A DNA stretch of 64,000 nt from Irpex lacteus (taxonomy: Eukaryota > Basidiomycota > Agaricomycetes > Polyporales > Irpicaceae): the NCBI GenBank assembly GCA_001986395.2, contig MQVO02000011.1, forward strand, positions 1,054,001 to 1,118,000, read 5' to 3'. Below, piece by piece: positions 11,610-23,239 of this stretch; the stretch's first letter is position 1; each line of letters starts with the position of its first letter. The translations under genes and the position numbers were made by a program. Under the pieces are notes generated by a model. It was not told the DNA's origin. It ran no database searches and saw nothing but the letters and a program-made list of their open reading frames with translations.

Positions 11610-13156
11610 TCAACCACGTCTCCGCTGACGCCTGGTAATGGGCCTGTTGATAGTCTGGATCGTCTGCTTCGTCCCAGCCTGCTTCTGCGCCTCCTCCGCC
11701 TGTTTTTTGAAGTAGTCCTTGATATACTGTACAGTCTCACTCATGCTCACGCTCTTGTTTCCGACGTTTTTGGGACGGAGGGGGATTCCGAAGAGTCGGC
11801 GGAAGATGGGGATGCGGAAGACGAGGGTTTGGACACCGAGGGCGAGTGTACCGACTAGGACTGTTAGTTGTGTGCCCTATATAAGGAGAACGTACAAGAA
11901 AGCAGATTGTCAGCAGCCCGACGAGGGGTGGATAGATGGGGTGGGACGTACGGCTGGTAGGTAGCCCATCCAGACTGTGCCGGCTAGTGTGAGCACTCGG
12001 AAGATGTTGATCATGTGTGGGGCGAATTCAGAGGTGCTCATATCTTGCGCCGAGAACTATAAACATCATTGGTGAGTAATGTGTGATGAACTACGAACGG
12101 GGACGTCACTTACCGTCATTTGGATGTTCATGACAATCGTTCCAAGGACGGGAAGGACCCACGTGGGGTCAGGGACAGTAAGGTCTGTAAGGAGGCTGAA
12201 GCCGCTGTTCTTCAGTCCCTCCAAAGGCAAATCGCACATCTTCTTCACACCGAGGAACATGCCAATCGTAACGGGCAACTGCACGAACAGCGGAATGAAG
12301 TTCTTCAGCGGGTTGACCCCAATTTTGGCGAACAACGCCCTCTGCGCGAGAGCAGCACGCTGCATCTCGAACTGATTTCGCTCTGCGTACGCAGCTTTTA
12401 CTTGTTCCGTCACTGCCTGGATTTCGGTCTGGTGTTCCGCGAGTTTGGCAGCGTTGCTCATGCTGGCCGCGGCAAAGGGAATGAGGATAATTCGAGCGGC
12501 GAATGTACCGGCGACGATCGTCCAGAACCAGGGCATACCAGTTGCGACGTGAAGTGCATCTAAGCCCCATACAGAAAGTCCTGCGGGTGACCACGAAGTG
12601 AGGCCCGCTATTGCGGGGTCGGAATACTGAGAAATGGCGTTCAATGTGTCGGGGGATACGCTGGACAACGTGTCCACGAGCGAGTTGGACGCGTCTGATG
12701 CGACTGCAGTATCTGAGGGAACGGCGGAGGAAGCTTCGGAAATGGTGGCAGAAGCGGGTTCTACGGCATCAGACGCAGGGGACAAGGCTGCAGTTTCTTC
12801 CGGAAGTACCTCTGGAGTTGAAGGCGTTGAAGGAGCGGGGGCAGGTTTTGAAGACCATAATGAGAGGTTACGAGTACTTCCGGGCAAAGCTGCTACACCT
12901 TGCCGGAGCGAGTGTGGTCGGAGGAGATGTGATGACTATTAGGAATTAATACGTTGCTTAGTTATTCAGACTGATGTTAATACCTGCGTATTCATCGTGG
13001 AAAGCAGTCTGACAGTTGCTGGCGAAGCAACATGCCGAGGAAGCCTGGTATAATACAGCAAAGTTAATTTCACTCGCTGACAGCACAGTATGCTTGGACA
13101 TACCTTGAACCCGCACCGGCCCTCTTTCCAAAACCGCAAACAGCTGTGCGCATCAT
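11610..13156 (-). CDS. OXA1: Mitochondrial inner-membrane insertase OXA1 (YidC/Oxa1/Alb3 family)
   Basis: Exons 13104-13156, 12984-13044, 12114-12935, 11952-12056 and 11610-11876 give 435 residues. The N-terminus is a basic, Arg- and Ser-rich mitochondrial presequence with no acidic residue for its first 40 positions, followed by a Pro/Ser/Ala-rich linker. The insertase core starts near residue 160: LHVATGMPWFWTIVAGTFAA, then ARIILIPFAAASM, the amphipathic hairpin with KNFIPLFVQLPVTIGMFLGV, and two more membrane segments in the last exons (VLTLAGTVWMGYLPA; LTVLVGTLALGVQTLVF). Oxa1 inserts mitochondrially made proteins such as Cox2 into the inner membrane, and its basic C-terminal tail contacts the mitoribosome; here the tail ends RRQRRRG but is short. 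Two adjacent ATGs start the frame; I use the first. The promoter is shared with the NHX gene, 359 bp away. Confidence 0.93.
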
Positions 13157-13515
13157 TTTGACGTTGCCTTCGTAAGTTCCAAAAGCCAGAAGGTAGGGAA
13201 GTCCGCTAGTTTTGCGAACGAGGTGGAGGTCGGGCTCAGAGGACGGACTTGTGGAAGCGCCCATAGAGGCAAGTCGTATCGGCAGCGCATGCCAGGGCGG
13301 TCTTCACTCCTCTACCTCCAGGACCTCACTCGCCGACCACCGTGTTCAACAATTGACACGACAACGATTTGGATGCGCTGAGACACACTGCGCTGATATC
13401 CCTCATCTCACCAAACAGAGCTTCTTAAAGAAGTGCTGCGGTCATTCGGTGCAATCTCAGCTCAAGCTGCCCTCTCTCTGCTGCCTCTCGTACCGCATCT
13501 CTTCCCAGTTGAACT
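13157..13515. promoter_or_regulatory. Shared divergent promoter, OXA1 and NHX
   Basis: The start codons of OXA1 (minus) and the Na+/H+ exchanger gene (plus) lie 359 bp apart, so both promoters must be here. The stretch before 13516 is CT-rich (ctgccctctctctgctgcct), as is common upstream of basidiomycete transcription starts. Confidence 0.5.
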
Positions 13516-15919
13516 ATGGCAGAATGGAATCAAGTACCCACACCGGTCATACTCGCGGCGGCAGCTCCCACTAGCACCGCTGGGCCAATAGCAGAGGAAG
13601 AAGAGTACTACTCGTCATGGTCCCTGTTCCTAGTGTGCCTGCTGCTCATTCTATCCCTCTTCACGTCGTACTACCTACAAATCAAGCGCATAAGACTTCT
13701 CCATGAAACGCTGGTCGCGATATTTGCTGGGTCATTTGTGGGTCTGGTGGTTAGGCTGGCACCGGGAACGATGATTCGTGAAATGCTCGTGAGTACCATC
13801 CATAGCGCTCTCATGAAATTAAGTAGTGACGTTGCCACATAGACGTTCAAACATACGCTATTCTTTAATCTCCTACTGCCACCTATTATTCTCAACTCTG
13901 GTTATGAGCTGAAGCAGGTACGTCTACATCATCTATACGACGTAGATCAACTTGACGGACTTCAATTGCAGGAGAACTTCTTCCGCAATTTTGGCTCAAT
14001 CCTGACGTTCGCGTTCCTTGGAACCACAATATCTGCAGTGGGAGTCGGGTACGTTGTGTATTATGTCGCTCCCACTTTCTACTGAACGCTCGATATACAG
14101 CGTGCTAGTGTACATCTACTCATTCCTCGGCCTCGAGTCGCTCGAGGTATCGCTCATCGAATGTCTCATCTTCGGCTCTACGCTATCCGCCACCGACCCC
14201 GTCACAATCCTTGCCATATTCAATCAATACAAGGTCGACCCCAAGCTCTACACAATCATCTTCGGAGAGAGTCTGCTCAACGATGCCGTCAGTATCGTCA
14301 TGTACGAGTGAGTACTATCTGCCTATTCATTCGCTTTCAATTCAAATCAACCTCGGGTTCCTAGGACGCTGTCACAATTCCACGGCACCGAGATCTACAT
14401 CTCTTCTCTCTTCCATGGTATTGGCATCTTCTTGCTGTCCTTTAGCGTATCGATGGCATTGGGCGTGGTATTCGGCCTCGCGATGTCTCTCATCCTCAAA
14501 CACTCCTCGCTGGCGCAGTACCCTGGGATCGAATCATGTCTGGTCGCACTCTCCGCGTACACATGCTACTTCTTCTCAAACGGTCTCTCCATGTCCGGAA
14601 TCGTCTCCCTCCTATTCTGCGGTATCACCCTTAAGCACTACGCATACCACACAATGTCCCGACGAACCCAGCGCACCACCAAGTACATATTCTCCACGCT
14701 CGCCCAGCTTTCAGAGAACTTCATCTTCATCTACCTTGGACTTTCGCTGTTCACGAGCCCTCCATCCTCTACGAAGGTAACAAACTACTTCAAGCCACTC
14801 TTCATCACCATCACCACTGTTGCTGTCGTCTTCACGCGCTACGCCGCCGTGTTCCCTCTCTCCGAGGCGATCAACTTCTTCCAACGTCATGCACGCGGAC
14901 AACGCACGGAAGAGATTCCTCATTCGTACCAAATGATGTTGTTCTGGGCAGGTCTGAGAGGAGCAGTTGGCGTAGCCCTCGCAGCAGGCTTCAAAGGCGA
15001 CAACGCCCAAACACTGCGCACGACCGTCCTCGTCGTAGTGGTCCTTACAGTCGTCATGTTCGGAGGCACAACTGCATACATGCTCGAAGTGCTCGGAATC
15101 CGAACGGGCGTCGAAGACGACGCGGCGAGCAGTAGCGACGAAGAGGAGCTCCCGCGACCTGGGTGGTTCCGCGGGTACGGCAGGCGAACCACTACAAGAG
15201 GATTGAACGTATACAACGATGAAGAGGAAGAAGAGGGCTACTTGGTCGCACAGCAAGCCGCTACGGCCGCTCGTGGCAGAGTCGGTCTCCACTACGGTCA
15301 TGTCCCGAGCTACAACCACCAGGCGCAAACACCGAACGGTGCCCCTTCTCCGCTGAACAACAACACCATCTTCTCCGCTGCGTCGTCTGATTCGTATGAC
15401 TCTGAAAATGAAGTTCTCCCGCTCGCTCCTACCGCTTCAGAGAATGGAAAAGCCAAGGGTCCGTCGAGATCAGGATCGAGGACGCCGAGTGGTAGTGGCC
15501 CGTTGTCTGCTGCTGGACTCTTACCAGAGGACGGAAAGTGGTTCCAGGCGTTGGACGAGCGATATCTATTACCGCTATTCTCAAACGCCACCGCCAGTAG
15601 AACGTTCCATGCTCGACGGGCACGACGAGGTGCGTCTGGTACAGGCGCAGGACCATCCAGCGGTAGTCGACTAGCTACACCCGGGGAGTCCGAAGACGAA
15701 GGAGAAGACGACGGTCGGGAGCTCGATTTGACTGCGGTAGGTACCAGGTCGCCTCGGTCGCCCAGGTATACTGGGTCTCCGCCTCCTACAGACAGCCATG
15801 GACAGGATGCGAGAGATATACCGAGGGCGGCGACGGATGAGAGTAGGATTGAGAGAGGGTTGGCGAGTCCGATGTTGAGGAGGGATAGTGAGGGACAGGG
15901 GAGGGATAGAGCGCCGTAG
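13516..15919 (+). CDS. NHX1: Endosomal/vacuolar Na+(K+)/H+ exchanger, NHX/NHE6 type (CPA1 family)
   Basis: Exons 13516-13788, 13843-13917, 13972-14048, 14101-14307 and 14365-15919 give 728 residues. It exchanges luminal protons for cytosolic Na+ or K+ in endosomes and vacuoles and so sets their pH and ion load. Diagnostic stretches are seen: the amiloride-site-like [17 protein letters not shown] (about residues 98-114), [16 protein letters not shown] with the ion-binding Asp, [15 protein letters not shown] with the second acidic pair, and [15 protein letters not shown] near residue 407. About eleven to twelve membrane segments fill residues 30-470. The remaining 250 residues are a disordered, acidic and Ser/Pro-rich cytosolic tail, a little longer than in yeast Nhx1. 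The first four exons are short while the last carries two thirds of the gene without an intron. The start codon follows the CT-rich leader directly. Confidence 0.93.
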
Positions 15920-17968
15920 GTTTTGGTGCAATGACATTACTCGAAAGGGCCGCCCACGGCGGCGTCAGGTCTTGCTCCCGCTTCATGCATCATGTATTGT
16001 ACATTGCATTTATACACCGACATTCTTATTGAAAGTACTGTATACGAGGAACGGCAAATTCGACGCAAATTACTACGCAGTAGGTATAGATTCTAATGAC
16101 TCTGGGTGACGGTGTTCTGTACCGATTCATATAGACGTTAGTTACGTTGTAGTGTCGCATGCACAAATGACGTACAGGTACGGCGACGTTTCTTCGACGA
16201 AGAATGACCGGTGACCTGCAGTGGTGTAAGGGGAAGTATCTGCATGCGCACGTTTTTTGGGACTCCGGAGGGGGCCGTAGATCCTGAGCCCCGAAGTTTG
16301 AACTTGTCTACTCTGTCTCAGGGAGACTAGAGGGCCGCGCTGCGTGGAGTATTACTCGAATCTCGACGATATCAGCGACGATTCAGCGTACTAGTAGTAG
16401 CCCATCACGAAAATAAACGGATTCAGAGCAAACTATATCATTGTTTAGCAGTCAGACCATAGTATCGCAGTCATCAACTAACCAGAACTGGCCTTGATAT
16501 TGGTTCCCTAGGGTGCTCATTGAGTGGACACGCGTGATAAAGTCTGCCACTGTGCGATGAAGTGATAAACTTTTTCCACCGTGCGAGAGATTATCACCCC
16601 TTTTCATCTATGAGAAAGCTTGCATTGACGAGATCTGTGTTGCGACCGCCTGGCTACATATTGCTTGCGTTATTGATTATTAGGTGCTTCACCACACCAA
16701 CGAAAACACTGGAAAAATTATATTTCATGTTAAGCCGAGGAGAGAAACAGACGTAGCTACAAGAGTATATGCTACTTAACCGCAAATAGTGTGACGCACC
16801 AAAAGATGCAACATATGACGCGTGGAACGAAGGCAAAGATGTACGGCCTTCAAAGCTTCAGTGATACACAGCATCTATATCTATACGATGCATGTAAGTG
16901 GCCATGATAAACAAACTGACTTACCAGTACCTGTTTGGTTCTTCTGCGAAAGTCTTAAACGTGCTGCGCGAGCACGCCAGCGCTGTGCCAGTATCGACGT
17001 CCTCTGGCCCACGCCGCTATACCCTACAGCATTGATTAGATCGCCACAGGAAGGTATGAGAGGGACAAGCTGGCTCACACGGTACTGACTAAGATATATA
17101 GCTCTGGGAATGACCCCACCGCCCGCTATAAGTGTAGACAGCTACTTACGAGCATAGTCAGAAGGTATAGAATTAATGCTGTATTGCGCGCTGTACTCGC
17201 CAATCACTAAAGCTGCCAAAAATACAAGTAGTAAGACTGTAAGTAGCGCATATAATGATGGGGCAGAATGCCCGCTCGGTGTGGACATACGAAAGTCCGC
17301 TCTTGTATAGCAGCTGACACTCCCTCCGTGCTGAGGTATTAAGACGGCTACCTTCGCAAGCCGTCACCCAAAGCAGCTATACGGGATTAAGTGATTCACG
17401 TACCGGACCACAATCATTTATTCGCAGTGTTCCATCTGAGTCGTCGCAGAACGACGCATATATCCTTGATTGTAATCTTTTGAGTAGGAGGGCCTGCCAC
17501 TTCAGATCGCTAGCATCGAGGTATACACGAATAGCAATAGATGGACGAAATAGTGACAGGAGGCAGGACGCAAGGACGAAGGAAAAGGGTTAAACAATGA
17601 CGCAGCTGGCGCTGACTAAGCATATAAGCGCCAACGTAGACGCGTATCGTTATCCAAAGTGTGAAGCTTGCTCAAGAGCAAGAATAGCTGGTTTTGGGTT
17701 GTATGGCTTGGTATATATGTATCTATTTCGTTGAAAGTGAAAGCGGGAAGGAAGCGAAGGTTGGTGCTGGTGCGTCGTGTCTCCTATAATTGGTAGAAGT
17801 AGAAGTCTTTGATACAAAGGGGCGGTTACAGGTGGGGAATATACAATTGTAAATACGGCGGGATAGGTAGAGTACTCTAAGTCATAAGTAGTCATGAAGG
17901 TAACAACAAGTAGAAAAGAAAAGTCCGAAACGATCCTCCGCAAATGCACAATATTGCAAAAGAAAACG
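15920..17968. other. Gene-poor intergenic region, 2 kb
   Basis: This holds the 3' UTR of the exchanger gene and the 3' UTR of the small membrane-protein gene, which converge. The centre (16.1-17.6 kb) has higher AT content and only short random frames without splice support. I see no tRNA, no transposon termini and no homology to the repeats further right. Confidence 0.5.
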
Positions 17969-18605
17969 TCATATCTTGAATATGAGTACCAATAGCGTGA
18001 TCTCCACGACAGCCACCACAATCGACACCGCAACCACAATCCACCCCGCAGTAACAAACGGTCTTCCAAAAATCCGTTTTCCAGTCTGCCCAACAGTCTT
18101 GATGGGATTGTGGAGGGAAGGATGGAGCCAGCTATTGTCGGCGAAGTCGTGCAGGGAATGTCGTTGTCGGAGGAAGGCCATGATGTAGAGCATTGCTGCT
18201 AGGACTGTGTATAGTATCCCAACTAGATAGAGAGTGATGTGAGGATGTAAGAGTGACGAGAAAGTGCTGGCTTACTGCGATGAAATCGCTCATCGAATAG
18301 ACGGAGGACCGTGAGAGCGTATCCTAGATTACTGAGTGCGCTACGTCCATAGGCACCGTCGAACGTCCTCTGTCGGGCACGAACTTCAACTGGCAAAAAC
18401 GTCATACGGTTTTAAGTAACAACCTTCTGCATCGTCCAAGCAACAAGAACCACTCACCAAGCTCATTCACATCAGACGGATAAAACGAATAACTGCGCTG
18501 TCCACTATCGCAAAGCAACAGATAAGATCCAAAACACACACAGTCAACCAATTAAACAATAACTCACTGGTAGAGGTGGTAATCAGGTCTTCTCGATTGG
18601 CTCAT
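17969..18605 (-). CDS. Small multi-pass membrane protein, DUF202-like
   Basis: Exons 18568-18605, 18458-18504, 18276-18389 and 17969-18222 join in phase to 150 residues. The centre reads VEVRARQRTFDGAYGRSALS, followed by a hydrophobic segment, GILYTVLAAMLYIMAFLRQR, a polar loop with HDFADNSW, and a C-terminal membrane segment that ends LLVLIFKI. The RxRQRTF...R(S/T)AL pattern before the first membrane helix resembles DUF202 proteins, small membrane proteins that in yeast include VTC-associated subunits; this assignment is weak and is by eye. The loop TVGQTGKRIFGRPFVTAGW is positively charged and probably cytosolic. Three membrane segments are predicted from hydropathy. The ATG at 18603-18605 is the first in the spliced frame. 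No functional partner is suggested by the neighbours. Confidence 0.68.
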
Positions 18606-20495
18606 GGCGACCCTGGAGATGGCGGGGATGAGGGGGGCAGGAAGAAAGCGGTTGGATAGGCGCTGTATGATGACAGGATGTTGATGGCGCTGAAAGTGTG
18701 CTATTTCCTGTTAGGGTAAGTCTGGAGACTAAACGCCTTGAGCAGATCTGGATCTGACATGTGGCCATTTGTTCTTGCTCTGGCCATGGGGGATTTGGCA
18801 TTGTATGGCGAGTCCGTTAGATTCAATATTGTCATATTGAGGATACGTATGCTCGGAGACGAGTTAATTCTAGCTATCTACGCATCTATGTCATGACTGG
18901 AGGTAAGTACTAGTACCATGGATGTCACGGTCTGACAGAAAGCATCTTTATGGGTCCACTGTTACTTACACAGGAATTCAAACAGATGGATCGTCTCGTG
19001 TGATGTAGTTGTACAATCAACTGGTCCTACATGGTCCGCATAGATGTTTGCTTGTCACTCACAATGATGTCGCATCTAGACATACTTCGCGCTTCTGACC
19101 AAAACGTGATAGCGTAAGTATATACCGTGCGCACGGCGAATACACTTAGTTTCAGAGCGCATACGGAGTACAATGTGGAGGCGGGATGAGTCTAAATAGC
19201 TAGGCCAATTTCAAAGTTCAGTCTAACCGGAGGATCACTAAACAACGTTCGCTGTTTAGTATTGATATCAACAAGACCTGTAAGCACGGTTATGTCACCG
19301 TATGATATACTTAGTATCAGACAACATATGATTACGGACCATACCTAGCACATAACAACTGGTGACTGACGTCGATGTTATCTATGTAACAACAATCATC
19401 ATCATCGTGATGTGGTCAGCAGCAGCAGTACAATATGTATAATGATGCAAGCCGCTGAACACAATCCAAAGTGCCCGGGATGTCCAAGGTCAAGGTGAAA
19501 CAATGTCAGGCACAAAGTAAGCTGAAGTGCGTGATGCGTCGGACGAGCTCATGAACATGGGTAGTGGCACAGGGGCGGACGTGCACTGGCCAGCCGCCAC
19601 CGGTAGATCGCTTGGGTGAGAACAAGTTCGGTAGCGAGTTCGACATGAAGGCTTCTACAATTGAGATACGGTACTACTGCGTGGGGAGAAATCTGCAGAA
19701 TCATTGGAACTATCCGGCGGGCTGATCAGCTGGCGACCTCATCAGATGCACGGTGGACATCTCGTATTGACCAACTCTCTGTCAGGGGCAACGAGAACAA
19801 TATTGACCGACGGTTGTAAAGTCCCCGCAGAGGCTCCTTTATTCAGGGGGATGTCTTCGCTCGACAAGACCTGAGAGAACCTAGCATATACGTTCGAGAG
19901 CAGATCAGGTGCAATTGAGAACTTCGACGAGAGCCTTGGACATCGTGGTAGAGAGCAAGAGGCGGAAGCCCATATTAGGCCCAACACCGATCTCAGCAGC
20001 CGTGTTTCAGTTGGTTTCCTCGACGACGCACGGCGTTCGCTCACAACTTCACTCTGCACAGAATTCGAAGCCTCCCTTTCTCCTTCATCTTCATCTTTTA
20101 TCTTTGACGAACCCAACACCGCTTCACACGTTCTATAACACTGCTCCTCCAGACAGGCGGCATTTCCAGTTGACTCCTTTGTCGATCGGACATCCGGTTC
20201 TCCTGGCGCTGCGCCCCTTGTCTGAATCCCCCCACCACTATCTTCCATTCCTCGAGCTGCCCCTCCGTCCATCTATACACCCCGGCTGGCCACACGAGCT
20301 GTGCTCTGTATCATTAGAAATTCCCTGGATTCGTCGCACGTGTAGCATCTCTCACTCTTACTTGGAAGACCACCCCCTCACTCACGCTTGACCCAAATAC
20401 CGTCGTCTTCGGTATACGCACCCTCAACGACTCAAACCCCAAGACTCACCGCTCCCCGTTAAGACCACCAGACCACAAGAACACCAGCGACAACC
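18606..20495. other. Intergenic region and G-alpha 5' leader
   Basis: Nearly 1.9 kb separates the divergent small membrane-protein gene and the G-alpha gene. From about 20.0 kb the plus strand becomes rich in C and T (for example ctcctccagacaggcggcat), consistent with a transcribed leader. A 160-codon plus frame in 19.9-20.4 kb has no domain, no splice continuation and leader-like composition, so I do not call it. Confidence 0.45.
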
Positions 20496-22506
20496 ATGGG
20501 CCGTGCACCAGATGAAGACCCACTGACCATAGCGATAGCCCCTCCCCCTGGCGAGACCGAGGAGCAGAAGCAGCAGCGTCTAAGCGCAGAGGCAGAGGCG
20601 AGGCGCATCAGCGACGAGATAGACCAGCAGTTGAAGGAGGAGAGAGCGGCGCTGAAGAAGAAGAAGAAGCCGATAAAGGTGTTGCTCCTCGGGCAGAGCG
20701 AGAGCGGTGCGTTGGCCATATGTTTGCTTATCGTCCCTTACGGCATCACGAAACTGACTTGACCCTGACTTGAAGGCAAGTCCACCACATTGAAGAGTAC
20801 GTCATGTCTCCTATTCTGTATGCTATCGCGAGCTAACTGAGGTTACGTGGGTGTAGATTTCCAGTTGAATTATGCGAAGCAGGCGTGGAGTGCAGAGCGT
20901 GCGGCCTGGCGTACTATCATCCAGCTCAACCTCCTCCGAAACGTCAACACAATCCTCGACGTCCTCAGCTCCGAAATGTCCTCAAAGCCCACCGACATAA
21001 ACGGAGACTCCAGCGACAGCGACGACGACGACAGTCACCCGCACCCTATCAAACCGAAATCCTCAGGGAAAGACGCATCGCTCCCGCCATTACGCTTCAC
21101 CGAAAAACACCGCCTCCTGAAACTTCGCCTCCTCCCTCTACGGAGCGTCCAATCCGACATCCAGAACCGCCTCGGGCTGTGCGACTACCCGACGCCCGCG
21201 ACGGCCACAGAGACGACTTCGAAGAACCGGAACCACGAGCTGTTCGTCTGGTCGCACGGGTCGTGGAAATCCACTGTCGCCTCGCGCAAGGATGTTAATG
21301 GCGGTGGGAATGGGGGAGGGGGACAGGGGGGACATGGGGGACATGGGCATGCGAGGAAGCCGAGCGACGCGGCGCTGAGACGCAAGGGCGGGGACGAGGC
21401 GGAGACGATGGAGATTATTGCGAGTTGTAAGGAGGATATGCAGGCGCTTTGGGAGGATGAGGTCGTGCAGGAGATGTTGAAACGGCGGCGGTTGAGGTTG
21501 GATCTCATGCCTGGTTTGTGAGTGCCGGCTAATTTGTACTATGCGATTGTGGGCTGATTATGGTGGGTGGTGCAGTTTCTTGCAGGATGTGTCGAGGATT
21601 GCGAGGAGGGATTATACGCCGTCTGATGATGATGTTGTGCGCGCTAGGTTGCGTACGCTTGGTGTTCAGGAGCACAGGATATTATTCGAAACTGGTGTGG
21701 TTCCCTTCTATCCTCACATTATACCTATACGCTAACATCGTCTACAGGCCCAGCTGCAGGTTTGGAATGGTGCCTCTACGACGTCGGTGGCTCCCGTACA
21801 CAGGTACTTTCTTCGTCATACAATAATGTCCACGATTCACAGCTGACACCACACCCAGCGCCCCGCATGGTTCCCCTACTTCGACGACTGCGACGCCATC
21901 ATCTTCCTCGCCCCAATCAGCTGCTTCGACGAAAAACTCGCCGAAGACCGCAAAGTGAACCGTCTGGAAGACAGTTACCAGCTGTGGAAGATGATCTGCA
22001 CGTGCAAGCTGCTCGCCAAGGCGCAGATTATCTTGTTTTTGAATAAGTGCGATTTGCGTGAGTACTGAATTTGTGTTTGTGTTTGAGGTTGAGAGTTTGG
22101 TGGGAAGAAAGCTGATTGTTTTTGATGTAGTGGATAAGAAGTTGAAGAGCGGGATTAGGGTGAAGGATTATGTTCCGAGCTTTGGGGATCGGAAGAATGA
22201 TTTGTCTACTGTTGCGCAGTGTGAGTTATTCCCTGTCTCCATTTCATTGTGACGGAGGCTGACGTCTGTTTTGATTAGATTTTGCACAACACTTCAAGGA
22301 GATTGCTCGCCAGAACACAGTCGCTGCTCGACCTTTCAGAGTGCACCTTACTTCCGTTGTAGATACACACGCTACTGCCCTCACACTCGGTGTCGGTACG
22401 TCTTCCTTCTATCTACTTTACGCTGCAAAACTTCCGACTGACACTACTATGTACAGTGGGTGAAAGCATTCTCCGCTCACAGCTCCGCAGCGCCGACCTT
22501 CTCTAG
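20496..22506 (+). CDS. Atypical heterotrimeric G-protein alpha subunit with large insertion
   Basis: Nine exons (20496-20706, 20776-20796, 20857-21517, 21576-21694, 21748-21803, 21859-22057, 22131-22220, 22279-22395, 22457-22506) encode 507 residues, against about 350 for a normal G-alpha. The P-loop is GQSESGKST (66-74) and is split by introns, with KSTTLK on a 21-nt microexon. Switch I keeps Arg322 and Thr325 (RLRTLG). Switch II reads DVGGSR, so the catalytic Gln is Ser353. NKCD (418-421) and the TCAT-equivalent TSVVDT are present. The helical domain holds a roughly 150-residue insertion with acidic and Gly/His-rich low-complexity tracts (DSDDDDSH; GGGNGGGGQGGHGG). Position 6 is Asp, so the myristoylation consensus is poor, and there is no C-terminal Cys at -4. 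G-alpha proteins transmit GPCR signals; this one, lacking the Gln, may hydrolyse GTP very slowly. Basidiomycetes are known to have extra, divergent G-alphas. Confidence 0.92.
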
Positions 22507-22971
22507 TTTTCTCCTACCGTCCAACACTGTATTAATTAGCTCTGCTCGGTTAGTCCTTCCCATCATCTCTCCTATAGCACATCGCTGACGAGATTTGCAG
22601 CTTCAATCCATCTATTATGCGACCTACTCTACTGTAAAGCATAGCTCATCGCTCTTCGAAGTCCGAACTTTCTTGCTCCGTTGACCATCTATCTTGCATC
22701 TACTTGGCGTCGACCTACGACTACCAGTATCTATCATCTACTTAATCTAACTTATTATTGATATCGCCGTGATTCTTGTCCTCACACTTTCAATACATGC
22801 GAATTCCCACTTCCGTCATCGAAGAGTGTGTATCTGAGAGTGGTTCTTTGTTGCGACAACTTCGTTTGAATTTTGCAAGCAGAAAATAAGAAAAAAGTGA
22901 GTGCTTTTGCGAACTCTCTGGCATGCCAGAGAGAAAAGCCAGAGAGAAAAAAGCAATCGCTGCAAGATACA
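22507..22971. other. Intergenic, short purine-rich repeat
   Basis: This is the 3' UTR of the G-alpha gene and the spacer to tRNA-Ser. At 22927-22950 the unit agccagagagaaaa is repeated almost exactly, just downstream of the tRNA 3' end. Nothing else is evident. Confidence 0.4.
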
Positions 22972-23064
22972 CGCTGACAGCAGGATTTGAACCTACGCGG
23001 GCAATGCCCAAGTGATATTGAAACGGATTCAAATCACTCGCCTTAACGACTCGGCCATATCAGC
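22972..23064 (-). tRNA. tRNA-Ser(UGA) with intron
   Basis: The minus strand folds as a class II tRNA. The acceptor arms GCTGATA and TGTCAGC pair, followed by discriminator G. The D-arm is GGCCGAGTCGTTAAGGC, the variable arm GGGCATTGCCC, and the T-arm GGTTCAAATCC. The anticodon stem AGTGA/TCACT encloses an 18-nt loop, that is a 7-nt loop with anticodon TGA at its usual place plus an 11-nt intron after position 37. Removing the intron leaves 82 nt, the normal size for serine tRNA. Confidence 0.92.
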
Positions 23065-23239
23065 TACTTCGAACAACGCGCATCGATGGACTCTGATTAC
23101 AGCTACACATACCGAGGCGCCTACCTGCCCTAAACTGGACGCGATCATAAAAATTGAGAGTCGCGTCTGGCTGCTCCCATCCATCGATATCCCTCATCCT
23201 CTTCTCCTCTCTCTCCAACTCCCACACGCACTCCACATT

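Noticed and set aside
19909..20391. 160-codon plus-strand frame upstream of G-alpha
   Set aside because: It lies in a CT-rich leader-like stretch. Its Pro/Leu/Ser content follows from base composition and it shows no domain.
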